Source: Agrococcus baldri (GTDB lineage: Bacteria; Actinomycetota; Actinomycetes; Actinomycetales; Microbacteriaceae). Taken from it: DNA of 64,000 nt. The notes beneath the pieces are model-generated. The model worked only from the letters and a program-made list of their open reading frames with translations. It did no database searches and was not told the DNA's origin. This document shows positions 23,491-34,204 of the stretch, piece after piece. The stretch covers positions 779,781 to 843,780 of the forward strand of contig FOZN01000002.1 in NCBI GenBank assembly GCA_900114805.1, written 5' to 3'. A program made the translations under genes and the position numbers. Position 1 is the stretch's first letter; each line of letters begins with the position of its first letter.

Positions 23491-23540
23491 GTTGAGGTTC
23501 TGCGTCCGAGTTGCGGCTGCGGAGGACGCAGAACCTCAAC
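23491..23540. repeat. Intergenic hairpin C
   Basis: A perfect 17-bp stem (23491-23507 with 23524-23540) and a 16-base loop lie between the uraA stop (23578) and the poxB start (23446), both genes on the minus strand. Sequence differs from copies A and B, but the architecture is the same. It could end uraA transcription or act as a leader structure for poxB. Confidence 0.85.
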
Positions 23541-23577
23541 CGACGCTGTGCAGGGCCGGCTGGCGGATGCGGTGGGC

Positions 23578-24885
23578 TCAGTTCGCCGGATCGGTTGCGG
23601 GGGGCGCGTGATCCGCCCGCACCTCGCGGTCGCCCCCGCGCAGCCGCTCGAGCCCCGCCATCAGGTGGTAGATCACGAGCGTCGCGACCGTGCCGAGCAC
23701 GATGCCCTCGAACAGCAGCGTGCCGGCCGACAGCGTGAAGTTCGCGATCGCCACGATCAGGCCGACGCCGGCGGCGAACTGGTTGCGCGGCTTCGAGAAG
23801 TCGACCTGGTTCTCGATCCAGATGCGCACGCCGATGATGCCGATGAGCCCGTAGAGCGCGGTGGTGACGCCGCCGAGCACGCCGGCGGGCACGGCGAAGA
23901 TGATCGCGCCGATCTTCGGGCTCAGGCCCAGCAGGATCGCCGTGAACGCGGCCACCCAGTAGGCGGCGGTCGAGAAGACGCGCGTGGCGCTCATCACGCC
24001 GATGTTCTCGCCGTAGGTGGTGGTGGCCGAGCCGCCGAAGAGGCCTGCGACCGTGGTGGCGATGCCGTCAGAGAAGAGCGTGCGGCCGGCGAGCGGGTCG
24101 AGGTCGCGGTGCAGCAGCGTGCCGACGCCCTTCACGTGACCGAGGTTCTCGGCGATGAGCGGCAGCACGACGGGCACGAACATCAGCAGCGCCGGCAGCA
24201 GCGCCGGGTCGAGCGCGGGCATCGTGAACTCGGGCAGGCCGATCCATGCGGCGTCGGCGACCGGCTGCCAGTCGATCGTGCCCGTCGCAGCGGCGACCGC
24301 GTAGCCGACGACGACGCCGACGAGGATGGCGAGGCGGCCGATGAGTCCGCGGAAGAGGACGGCGGTGAGGATGACGGCGCCGAGCGTGATGACCGACAGC
24401 AGCGGGTCCTTCGCGAAGTTGTCGCGTGCCGCAGGTGCCAGGTTGAAGCCGATGAGCGCCACGATCGTGCCGGAGACGACCGGCGGCATGACGGCGCCCA
24501 GCCAGCGGGTGCCCGAGAAGTGCACGATGACGCCGACGATCGCCAGCAGCAGGCCGACCAGCACGATGCCCGCGAGTGCGAAGCCGTGCCCGCCCATCGC
24601 GGTCGCGGCGCCGACCGGCGCGATGAACGCGAAGGACGAGCCGAGATAGCTGGGCAGCTGGTTCTTGGTGATCAGCAGGAACAGCATCGTGCCGATCCCT
24701 GAGAACAGCAGCGTCGTCGAGGGCGGGAAGCCGGTGATGATGGGCACCAGGAAGGTGGCGCCGAACATGGCGACCACGTGCTGCATGCCGAGGCCGATCG
24801 TGCGCCCCCAGCTGAGGCGCTCCTCGGGGTAGACGATGTCGGTCGCGGACAGGGTCGCGTCGTCGCGCGTGCGCCAGGTGAACAT
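23578..24885 (-). CDS. uraA: Uracil/xanthine permease, NCS2 family
   Basis: Membrane nucleobase importer of 435 residues with about twelve to fourteen helices. It has the NCS2 start region SWGRTIGLGMQHVVAMFGATFLVPIITGFPPSTTLLFSGIGTMLF, the LPSYLGSSFAFIAPV element, the ENLGHVKGVG motif and GLFGGSATTTYGENIGVMSATRVFS, where the family has its substrate-binding Glu residues (E in AENLGH and in YGENIG). These match uracil permease (UraA/PyrP) better than xanthine/urate carriers. The gene is followed by hairpin C; no pyrimidine genes are adjacent. Confidence 0.9.
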   Translation of the reverse strand: MFTWRTRDDATLSATDIVYPEERLSWGRTIGLGMQHVVAMFGATFLVPIITGFPPSTTLLFSGIGTMLFLLITKNQLPSYLGSSFAFIAPVGAATAMGGHGFALAGIVLVGLLLAIVGVIVHFSGTRWLGAVMPPVVSGTIVALIGFNLAPAARDNFAKDPLLSVITLGAVILTAVLFRGLIGRLAILVGVVVGYAVAAATGTIDWQPVADAAWIGLPEFTMPALDPALLPALLMFVPVVLPLIAENLGHVKGVGTLLHRDLDPLAGRTLFSDGIATTVAGLFGGSATTTYGENIGVMSATRVFSTAAYWVAAFTAILLGLSPKIGAIIFAVPAGVLGGVTTALYGLIGIIGVRIWIENQVDFSKPRNQFAAGVGLIVAIANFTLSAGTLLFEGIVLGTVATLVIYHLMAGLERLRGGDREVRADHAPPATDPAN

Positions 24886-25024
24886 GGGGCCTCTCGATGC
24901 GGTGCGGGGGCGGGGCGGCAGGCCGCCGCGCGAGGTGCGCCGAGGTGCTGTCCGGCGGCGGCAGCGGCAGGCCGTCCTTCGGAGCGTAGCCGTGCGCGGC
25001 CCGCCTGTGGTTCCATCGCAGGCG

Positions 25025-25764
25025 ATGGATGAGCGCTCGAGACTCCTTGCCGCTTACGACGAGCAGCTGCGCGGGCGGCCCGATGCGCCCAGCGCGCTCG
25101 CGATCGACCGGCCGACGAGGCGAGCATCGAGGCGTTGGTGACGGATGCGCTGGCGCACTGCCGTGCCGACCCGCAGGTCTCACACGTGGACTGGAAGACC
25201 CGCGGGCACGACCGCGCGCCGGGCCTGCACGAGGCGCTGCTCGCGCACGGCTTCGAGCCCGATGAGCCCGAGTCGATCATGATCGGCACGGCCGCGAGCC
25301 TCGCCGTGGATGTGCCGCTGCTCGCCGGCGTGACGCTGCGCACGGTGCGGGAGGAGGCCGATGTGTTGGCCTTCAGCGCGCTGCAGGGCGAGGTGTTCGA
25401 CATCCCCGTCGAGCCGATGGCGCGCGCCCTCTCCGCCCGGCTCGCGGTCGACCCGCTGATGGAGCTGTGGGCGGCGGAGGCAGACGGCCGGATGGTGTGC
25501 GGCGGCAGGCTCGAGCCCGTCGCGGGCACTGACTTCGCCGGCCTCTGGGGCGGTGCGACGCTCGCGGCATGGCGCGGCCGCGGCATCTACCGGGCGCTCA
25601 CCGCCGAGCGCGCCCGCTCCGCGCTGCGCAGCGGTTTCACGCTCATGAACAGCGACTCCTCGGACGACTCGCGGCCGATCCTCGAGCGCAGCGGCTTCCT
25701 GCAGGTCTCCACCACCACGCCGTACCGGCTCGACCTGCGCGGCCGAGCCGACGCATCCGCCTAA
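25025..25764 (+). pseudogene. GNAT acetyltransferase gene, probably frameshifted or internally deleted near its 5' end
   Basis: An N-terminal piece starts at ATG 25025 (MDERSRLLAAYDEQLRGRPDAPSALAIDRP) in one frame. The rest, beginning around 25111 (ADEASIEALVTDALAHCRADP, then HVDWKTRGHDRAPGLHEALLAHGF), is in a different frame and continues to 25764. Both parts belong to one GNAT-like protein: WKTRGHD, GAATLAAWRGRGIYRALTAERARSA (acetyl-CoA loop) and NSDSSDDSRPILERSGF. As read, an indel separates them, and the middle of the first domain appears shorter than in relatives. A shorter product from TTG 25135 (209 residues) would keep the acetyl-CoA site. Whether it is expressed, or a sequencing error, is open. 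Confidence 0.65.
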
Positions 25765-27449
25765 TACGCCTGCGAGCGCTGCTCGGTGAGCACGTGCAGC
25801 AGCACGAAGCGCTCGCCCGCGCGCCAGCGGGCCAGCGCCTGCTCGACCGCGGCGGGCACCTCGGCGTCGGTCTCGACCCGGAAGCCGAAGCCGCCGTACG
25901 CGTTCGCGAGCATCGCGAAGTCGGGGTTCTCGAGCTGCGTGCCGGAGACGCGGCCGGGGTGGCGGCGCTCCTGGTGGGTGCGGATGGTGCCGTACTCCTG
26001 GTTGTCGACCACGATCACCAGCGGGGTCGCGCCGAGCTGCTTCGCGGTCGCGAGCTCCTGGCCGTTCATGAGGAACTCGCCGTCGCCGGCGATTGAGACG
26101 ACCTGCCGCTCGGGGAAGTGCAGCGAGGCGGCGACCGCCGAGGGGATCGAATAGCCCATCGAGCCGTTGCCGCAGCTGATCATCGAGGGGTAGCTGCGGG
26201 TGGGGAAGTAGCGGTGCGCCCAGTTGGTGTGCTCGCCGGCGCCGAAGGTGACGAGCGCGTCGTGCTCGAGCTGTGGCACCAGGTGCGCCATCACGGTGTC
26301 CATGGATGCGGGGCCCGGCTTCGGCGTGCGCGCGGGCAGGGCGCTGAAGGCGCGCTGCTGCTCGCGCAGGCGCGCCGTCCAGTCGGCCCGCGCGGCATCG
26401 GGGGCGAGCTCGATGCGCGCGAGGTCGCGGGCGAACGCGCCGGGCCGGGCGAGGATGTGGTGGCTGACGGCGCCCGAGCGGCCGCGCAGGGTGGGGTCGA
26501 TCGAGACCAGGAAGTTGCGGCGCTCCCAGCCCTGCCGCACCAGGAAGCCGTTGGTGACGACGTCGCCGGGCAGCGTGCCGACGAAGACCAGCAGGTCGCA
26601 CTCCTCGAGCACGTCGAGCGTGGGTTTCGGGCGGCCGTAGCCGATCGGGCCCGCGTAGCTGGGCGAGTCGAAGGGCACGATGCCTTCGGTGCGCCACTCG
26701 GCGACTGCCGGCAGGCGGTGCTGCTCGAGCCAGCCGGTCAGGCGCGCGGAGGCCTCGGCGTCCCAGTCGCTGCCGCCGGTGACGAACAGCGGCTTCTCGG
26801 CGGTCTCGAGCGCGTCGCGCAGCGCCTCGAGGTCGCCGGCGGTCATGCCGCCCTCGGCGACCGGCAGCGCGGGCTGGGGGTGGCGCTGGATCGTCTCGCG
26901 GATGACGTCCTCGGGCAGGCCGATCACGACCGGCCCGGGGCGGCCCGCCTGCGCGAGGAAGAGCGCGTCGGCGACCACCTCCTGCGCGCGCTCGGCGACG
27001 TCGAGGATGACGACGCTCTTGGCGCCGGCCGCGAACCAGCCATCGACGTCGAACTCCTGGAACGCCTCCTTGTGGCGGTGCGCGAGCGGGATCAGGCCGA
27101 TGAAGAGCACCATCGGCGTCGAGTCCTGCCACGCGGTGTGCACGCCGACGAGCGCGTTGGCGGCGCCGGGCCCGCGCGTCACCATCGCGATGCCCGGCAG
27201 CTGCCCGAGCTTGCCCTCGGCCTCCGCCATGTACGCCGCGCCGCCCTCGTGCCGGCAGATGACCGTCTCGATCGACGAGTCGTGCAGCCCGTCGAGCACC
27301 TCGAGGTAGCTCTCGCCCGGCACCACGAAGGTGCGGCGGATGCCGTGCTCCTCAAGCACGCGGACGATCTCGTGCCCCGCCGTAGCAGTGGTGGGGGCAG
27401 CGGTGGCGGGTGCGGCGTCAGGGGCGGGCGCAGAGATGAGCTGTGTCAA
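25761..27449 (-). CDS. TPP-dependent decarboxylase/carboligase (acetolactate-synthase-like)
   Basis: 562 residues with the three domains of the family. Catalytic Glu lies in CRHEGGAAYMAEAEGKLGQLPGIAMVTRGPGAANA, and the TPP motif in AGDGEFLMNGQELATAKQLGATPLVIVVDNQEYG. The middle domain shows TGGSDWD and GYGRPKPTLDVLEECDLLVFVG. I chose TTG 27449 as start (LTQLISAP) because GGAG precedes it by five bases and no ATG or GTG is in frame before the conserved part. It stands alone between the GNAT gene and a divergent UvrA-like gene. It lacks features that would fix it as acetolactate synthase; decarboxylation of a 2-oxo acid is the safe statement. Confidence 0.82.
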   Translation of the reverse strand: MTQLISAPAPDAAPATAAPTTATAGHEIVRVLEEHGIRRTFVVPGESYLEVLDGLHDSSIETVICRHEGGAAYMAEAEGKLGQLPGIAMVTRGPGAANALVGVHTAWQDSTPMVLFIGLIPLAHRHKEAFQEFDVDGWFAAGAKSVVILDVAERAQEVVADALFLAQAGRPGPVVIGLPEDVIRETIQRHPQPALPVAEGGMTAGDLEALRDALETAEKPLFVTGGSDWDAEASARLTGWLEQHRLPAVAEWRTEGIVPFDSPSYAGPIGYGRPKPTLDVLEECDLLVFVGTLPGDVVTNGFLVRQGWERRNFLVSIDPTLRGRSGAVSHHILARPGAFARDLARIELAPDAARADWTARLREQQRAFSALPARTPKPGPASMDTVMAHLVPQLEHDALVTFGAGEHTNWAHRYFPTRSYPSMISCGNGSMGYSIPSAVAASLHFPERQVVSIAGDGEFLMNGQELATAKQLGATPLVIVVDNQEYGTIRTHQERRHPGRVSGTQLENPDFAMLANAYGGFGFRVETDAEVPAAVEQALARWRAGERFVLLHVLTEQRSQAY

Positions 27450-27710
27450 GACGACTCCAAGTTTCGACAGCGCGGAAGGAGAGGGGCGATGCCCCGGATG
27501 CCTCGCGTCGTTGCGGGCGGGGCGGTGCGGTTCCGTGCGTCCAGGGTTCGCGGACGTTCGCGGGGGAGACGGTGGTGCCGTGCTGCTCTCGAGCGTAGGC
27601 AGCCGCGAACCGCGGGCCATGACGCAGTGGTGCGAAAGATCGCCCACTCTTGTCCCGGGTGCAAGCACCCGCGGTTCCTGCTGCCCCGTGACGGCGTGGG
27701 CGCCGCCGGG

Positions 27711-27716
27711 TACCGT
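27711..27716 (+). promoter_or_regulatory. -10 box of a leaderless UvrA-like transcript
   Basis: TACCGT lies six bases before GTG 27723. The 27450-27722 gap also has to carry the divergent promoter of the TPP enzyme; I see no clear operator in it. Confidence 0.5.
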
Positions 27717-27722
27717 CGACGC

Positions 27723-29981
<2,259 letters not shown>

Positions 29982-30058
29982 CCGCCGGCCGCCCGATCGC
30001 GGCCCCGGCGCTCGCGGCTCCGCGGGGCGCCGGCAGCGGCCGCGCCGGCTGCGCGCGC

Positions 30059-30964
30059 TCAGGCGGCCGACGTGAGCTCGCGCACCGCGGCGACCACCGC
30101 GTCGGGGCGCTCGATCGCCAGGTAGTGCGCGGCGCCCTCCACGGGCCGCACCTGCAGGTCGTCGGCGGTTCCCCGCCATGGACCGAGGGCGTCGATGCGC
30201 AGCACGGGGTCGTCGAGCCCGACAAGGATCCTGGTGGGCACGGAGAGATGCCGGCCGTCGTAGGCGCCCTTCGGGAGCGCAGCCATGCCCGGCAGGATCA
30301 GCTGTCGATAGATCGCCGAGAGGCCGGCCGCGACCTCCGGCTGCCGCATCCGCTCGAGGAACGAGGCGAGCGCCGCCGCCGGCATCCGGTGTCCTCCGTA
30401 ATGGAGCAGGTGGCGCATCAGGCGCTGCCGCCGCGAGCGCAGCACGCGCGGCCCGAGGCCGGGCGCCGCGATGACGGGCTGGAACCACAGCCGCCACGCC
30501 TGCCGGAGCATGGCGGCGCTGGGCCGCGTCCACGGGTGCACCGACTCCACCGCGACCAGCGATGCGATGCGGTCCGGGTGGTTGAACGCGAGTCGCCAGC
30601 TGGCGAACATGCTGAAGTCCTGGGCGACGAGGTGCACGCGCTCCAGGCCGAGCGCGTCGAGCAGGCCCAGCACGTCGGCGACGTGCCTCGCCTCGTCCAT
30701 GCGCCGCGACGACCCCGTCGACCAGCCGAGTCCGCGCGCGTCGGGCGCGAGCGTGCGATGTGCGGCACCGCCGCGCCCGTCCGCCAATGCCGTCATGACA
30801 TCGGCCTGCTCGAGCCAGTGGAGGGGCGAGCCGTGCAGCAGCAGCACGGTCGCGCCGCTCGCGGGGCCGGCTTCCGCGACATGCACGTCGAGGTCGTCCA
30901 CCCGGATGCGGTGATGGGTCACGCCCGCCACATGTGGCATCTCGCCGCGGGTGATGGTGCTCAT
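30059..30964 (-). CDS. Alpha/beta hydrolase with Asp nucleophile (epoxide hydrolase/dehalogenase-like)
   Basis: 301-residue alpha/beta-fold hydrolase. The oxyanion region is LLLHGSPLHWLEQADV, and the nucleophile elbow reads VAQDFSMFASW with Asp instead of Ser. The acid is probably in LVGLDDPVLR and the general base in EGAAHYLAIERPD. An Asp nucleophile and the HGSPLHW element point to epoxide hydrolases or haloalkane dehalogenases rather than esterases. It is divergent from a TetR gene; their 60-bp gap has two identical operators, one overlapping this gene's -10 box. Regulation by that TetR is therefore well supported, the substrate is not. Confidence 0.85.
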   Translation of the reverse strand: MSTITRGEMPHVAGVTHHRIRVDDLDVHVAEAGPASGATVLLLHGSPLHWLEQADVMTALADGRGGAAHRTLAPDARGLGWSTGSSRRMDEARHVADVLGLLDALGLERVHLVAQDFSMFASWRLAFNHPDRIASLVAVESVHPWTRPSAAMLRQAWRLWFQPVIAAPGLGPRVLRSRRQRLMRHLLHYGGHRMPAAALASFLERMRQPEVAAGLSAIYRQLILPGMAALPKGAYDGRHLSVPTRILVGLDDPVLRIDALGPWRGTADDLQVRPVEGAAHYLAIERPDAVVAAVRELTSAA

Positions 30965-30973
30965 GCAGGCATG

Positions 30974-31014
30974 ATACTACGATCGTAGTACTTGCGCTAC
31001 TACCGACGTAGTAT
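30974..31014. promoter_or_regulatory. Divergent promoter with twin TetR operators
   Basis: Two dyads with identical arms TACTAC-N4-GTAGTA lie at 30975-30990 (perfect palindrome, centre GATC) and 30998-31013 (centre CGAC), 23 bp apart start to start. On each strand a TAGTAT -10 box overlaps the nearer operator: 30974-30979 for the hydrolase and 31009-31014 for tetR. Binding of the TetR dimers would silence both genes. Confidence 0.85.
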
Positions 31015-31024
31015 CGTGGACACG

Positions 31025-31600
31025 ATGGTCACCCTTGCGCAGCCCAGCACCCGCGATCGCATCGTCACTGCCGCGCTCGAGCTGCTGGGCACGGAAGGGG
31101 CGAAGGCGCTGACGCACCGCCGCGTCGACGAGCGCGCCGCCCTGCCGCAGGGCTCGACGTCCAACCACTTCCGCACCCGGGCCGCGCTGCTCGAGGGGGC
31201 GGTCGACGGCATCGTGGCCGCAGAGATGCCGGGCGTGCTGGCACTCCACCCAGCCACGGGCGACGAGCTCGTCGAGACGCTGGCCGGGCTCGTGGAGGCC
31301 GTCACCGGTCCGGCGCGAGCGCTCACCGCGGCCCGGCACGTGCTGTTCCTCGAGGCCGCGCACGATCCGCGCCTGCGCACCAGGCTGAGCGCCTCCCGCG
31401 CCGGCTACGTGGACGCGACGGTCGTCGCGCTCCGCGCGCTCGATGCCGCCGAGCCGGCGGTCGCGGCCGAGGCGCTCATGGCGGTCTGCGAGGGACTGAT
31501 CCTGCACCGCATCGCGCGGCACGACGCATCCGACCCTCGTCCGGCGATCGCGGTCGCGGTGCGCGGCGCCCTCGGCGACGGCTCCGCGATGCGCCAATAG
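31025..31600 (+). CDS. TetR-family transcriptional regulator
   Basis: 191 residues from ATG 31025; the frame is open further upstream but runs into the operator. The N-terminal HTH reads RDRIVTAALELLGTEGAKALTHRRVDERAALPQGSTSNHFRTRAALLEGAVDGI, a standard TetR domain with the SxSNHF recognition helix. The C-terminal helices (residues 60-190) form the ligand and dimer domain. It is divergent from an Asp-nucleophile hydrolase and probably represses both genes via the twin operators at 30975-31013. The inducer is likely the hydrolase substrate or product. Confidence 0.92.
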   Translation: MVTLAQPSTRDRIVTAALELLGTEGAKALTHRRVDERAALPQGSTSNHFRTRAALLEGAVDGIVAAEMPGVLALHPATGDELVETLAGLVEAVTGPARALTAARHVLFLEAAHDPRLRTRLSASRAGYVDATVVALRALDAAEPAVAAEALMAVCEGLILHRIARHDASDPRPAIAVAVRGALGDGSAMRQ

Positions 31601-31614
31601 CGGCGACGCCGTTC

Positions 31615-31620
31615 TACAAT
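31615..31620 (+). promoter_or_regulatory. -10 box of a leaderless hydrolase transcript
   Basis: TACAAT, 15 bases after the tetR stop and six bases before ATG 31627. It is close to the TATAAT consensus and gives the next gene its own leaderless start. Confidence 0.55.
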
Positions 31621-31626
31621 CCGGGC

Positions 31627-32505
<879 letters not shown>

Positions 32506-32551
32506 GCCGGTTCGCGCCGGGAGCGCCGAGCGCGCCGGAGCCTGCGCCGGT

Positions 32552-33385
32552 TCAGGGGGCGGATGCCTCCGGCTCGATCACGACGCAGCACCGGCCGGGT
32601 GCCGGGTCGAGGGTGGCTCGCAGCTCGCCGGGCGCCACCGTCTCGGTGACGCCGCCCAGCAGCGCCCGGTTCATGCCGCAGACGAGTCGCGTGTGCGAGC
32701 GGGAGAGCTCGTGGAAGGGGCAGTTCGCGAGCTCGATGCCGCGCTCGGTGCGGCGCGGCTCGTAGCCGTGCTCGGCGAGCACCGCCGCGGCGACGTCGAG
32801 CGCGTCGCCCTCCGCTTCGCTCGTCGCCCGCTCGGCTCCCAGCGCATGGCTGCCGCCCGTCTCGCGCGCTCCCCGCGCGTCGCTGCCGGTCGCCTCGCGA
32901 GGTGCGCGCTGGGCTTCCCGCGCATCGCGGCCGGTCGCCTCGAGCGGCGCGGCAGCGTGCTGCTCGCGGCCGGCGGCACCCAGCGCCCGGCCACGTGCGG
33001 CGGCGACGCGGGCCACCGCATCCGTCACCGGCTCGCCCGAGGCGGCGGCGGCGTCGATCGCGGTCGCCAGCAGCGAGCCCGCGAGGTCGTACTCGCGCGG
33101 CGGCAGCGAGACGGCGACCGAGCGGTCAGCCCGCCGGTAGCGCTTCGCGGGGCGCCCGGCGCCGGGGCCGCCGCGGCCGGCGGGGCGGGCGTAGTCGGTC
33201 TCGAGCAGCCCGGCCTGCTCGAGCTTCTCAAGGTGGAAGCGGGCGCGGTGGACGGGCATCTCGACGGCCGCGGCCGCCTCCTCGCGGCCGACCGGCTGCG
33301 GCTGCGCGACGACGTAGCGGTAGAGCTCGCGGCGGGCATCGTCGGCGATCGCGCCGACTGCGGTGACGTCGTCGTCGAGCGGCAT
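32552..33385 (-). CDS. HTH transcriptional regulator with a cysteine-rich C-terminus
   Basis: 277 residues. The N-terminal winged helix is ADDARRELYRYVVAQPQPVGREEAAAAVEMPVHRARFHLEKLEQAGLLETDYARP, ArsR/SufR-like. The C-terminal part has NCPFHELSRSHTRLVCGMN and, 29 residues on, RCCVVIEP, so four cysteines that could bind an iron-sulfur cluster or metal as in SufR-type regulators; that is inference. Residues about 140-200 are a repetitive Ala/Arg/Glu linker, likely variable in length. It is divergent from a DoxX-family gene; a 9-bp inverted repeat lies in the shared promoter region. Confidence 0.8.
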   Translation of the reverse strand: MPLDDDVTAVGAIADDARRELYRYVVAQPQPVGREEAAAAVEMPVHRARFHLEKLEQAGLLETDYARPAGRGGPGAGRPAKRYRRADRSVAVSLPPREYDLAGSLLATAIDAAAASGEPVTDAVARVAAARGRALGAAGREQHAAAPLEATGRDAREAQRAPREATGSDARGARETGGSHALGAERATSEAEGDALDVAAAVLAEHGYEPRRTERGIELANCPFHELSRSHTRLVCGMNRALLGGVTETVAPGELRATLDPAPGRCCVVIEPEASAP

Positions 33386-33464
33386 CTTCGGCTCCTCCTG
33401 GTCGGTGGCGGTCGCGGCTGCGTGGTCGGGTCCTCTGCCGGCAGGTCTCTATCGGTCGGGGATC

Positions 33465-33493
33465 TTGACGCTAGAGTACTCCGGGTCTATCGT
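33465..33493 (+). promoter_or_regulatory. Sigma-70-type promoter of the DoxX gene
   Basis: TTGACG (33465-33470) and TATCGT (33488-33493) are separated by 17 bases, the optimal spacing. Transcription would start near 33500, inside the inverted repeat that follows. Confidence 0.7.
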
Positions 33494-33524
33494 GCGGATC
33501 AATGACAGTTAGAATTTGATCCGC
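33494..33524. promoter_or_regulatory. Inverted-repeat operator of the DoxX / HTH regulator pair
   Basis: Perfect 9-bp arms GCGGATCAA (33494-33502) and TTGATCCGC (33516-33524) flank a 13-base centre, directly after the -10 box. A related word, CGGATC, recurs at 33529 and 33543. The divergent cysteine-containing HTH protein is the obvious candidate to bind here. Confidence 0.65.
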
Positions 33525-33570
33525 AGACGGATCGCACCGGCGGCGGATCCTTCATGAGAGGAGCGGTGCC

Positions 33571-34014
33571 ATGGCCACGACAGTGTCGTCAACCGGGAGC
33601 ACCACCACCGCGAGCGGCATCGCGAGCAGACGGAGTCCCGCGGCGTGGGCATTCCTGCTGCTGCGATCGGCGTTCACGGTCGCGCCGATCCTGTTCGGGA
33701 TCGACAAGTTCACCAATCTGCTCACCGACTGGACGCAGTACCTCGCGCCCTGGATCGACGGGGTCATCCCCGGCGATGCGCAGTTCGCCATGTGGGGGAT
33801 CGGCATCATCGAGATCGCCGCCGGCCTGCTCGTCGCGATCGCGCCTCGCTGGGGCGGGCTCGTCGTGGCAGCGTGGCTGCTCGGCATCATCGTCAACCTG
33901 CTGACGCTGCCGGGCTACTTCGACGTCGCGCTGCGCGATGTCGGACTGCTCGCCGGCGCCCTCGCGCTGGCACTGCTCGCGCGCGAGCACGACGGGCGCG
34001 CCCGTCGCGACTGA
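33571..34014 (+). CDS. DoxX-family membrane protein
   Basis: 147 residues with four hydrophobic segments: AWAFLLLRSAFTVAPILFGIDKF, the AMWGIGIIEIAAGLLVAIAPRW segment, GGLVVAAWLLGIIVNLLTL and DVGLLAGALALALL. The FGIDKFTN element and the four-helix layout fit DoxX-like quinone-associated proteins, often linked to redox or thiol stress. GAGAGGAGCGG precedes ATG 33571. Promoter, operator and divergent regulator suggest that it responds to the signal sensed by the cysteine-bearing HTH protein. Biochemical role unknown. Confidence 0.85.
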   Translation: MATTVSSTGSTTTASGIASRRSPAAWAFLLLRSAFTVAPILFGIDKFTNLLTDWTQYLAPWIDGVIPGDAQFAMWGIGIIEIAAGLLVAIAPRWGGLVVAAWLLGIIVNLLTLPGYFDVALRDVGLLAGALALALLAREHDGRARRD

Positions 34015-34036
34015 GCGGGAGCGAACCCGGAGCCGT

Positions 34037-34163
34037 GGACCCGTTCGGGATTGGGGGACCCGTTCGGGATCGGTGGACCTGTTCGAGCAGGCGCTCGACG
34101 AAGGTGGACCTGTTCGAGATTGCGGGACCTGTTCCAGCGGGTCCCGGGATCTCGAACAGGTCC
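34037..34163. repeat. Array of 15-bp repeats ending in a nested hairpin (element E)
   Basis: The word GGACCYGTTCGRGAT occurs in direct orientation, with small changes, at 34037, 34056, 34075, 34106 and 34125 (spacing 19, 19, 31, 19) and once inverted at 34149-34163. The fourth copy and the inverted one form a perfect 15-bp stem; inside its 28-base loop the GGGAC/GTCCC pair forms a second stem. It fills most of the gap between DoxX and the lipoate ligase gene. Function unknown. Confidence 0.85.
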
Positions 34164-34192
34164 GCGCACGTCGCCGCAGCACGCGGCCGCCG

Positions 34193-34198
34193 TAGGCT
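34193..34198 (+). promoter_or_regulatory. -10 box of a leaderless lipoate ligase transcript
   Basis: TAGGCT six bases before ATG 34205, downstream of the repeat array. Confidence 0.5.
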
Positions 34199-34204
34199 GG
34201 ACCC

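Noticed and set aside
34037..34163. CRISPR-like array
   Set aside because: Units are only 15 bp, spacers are 4 to 16 bp and themselves similar, one unit is inverted, and no cas gene is present.
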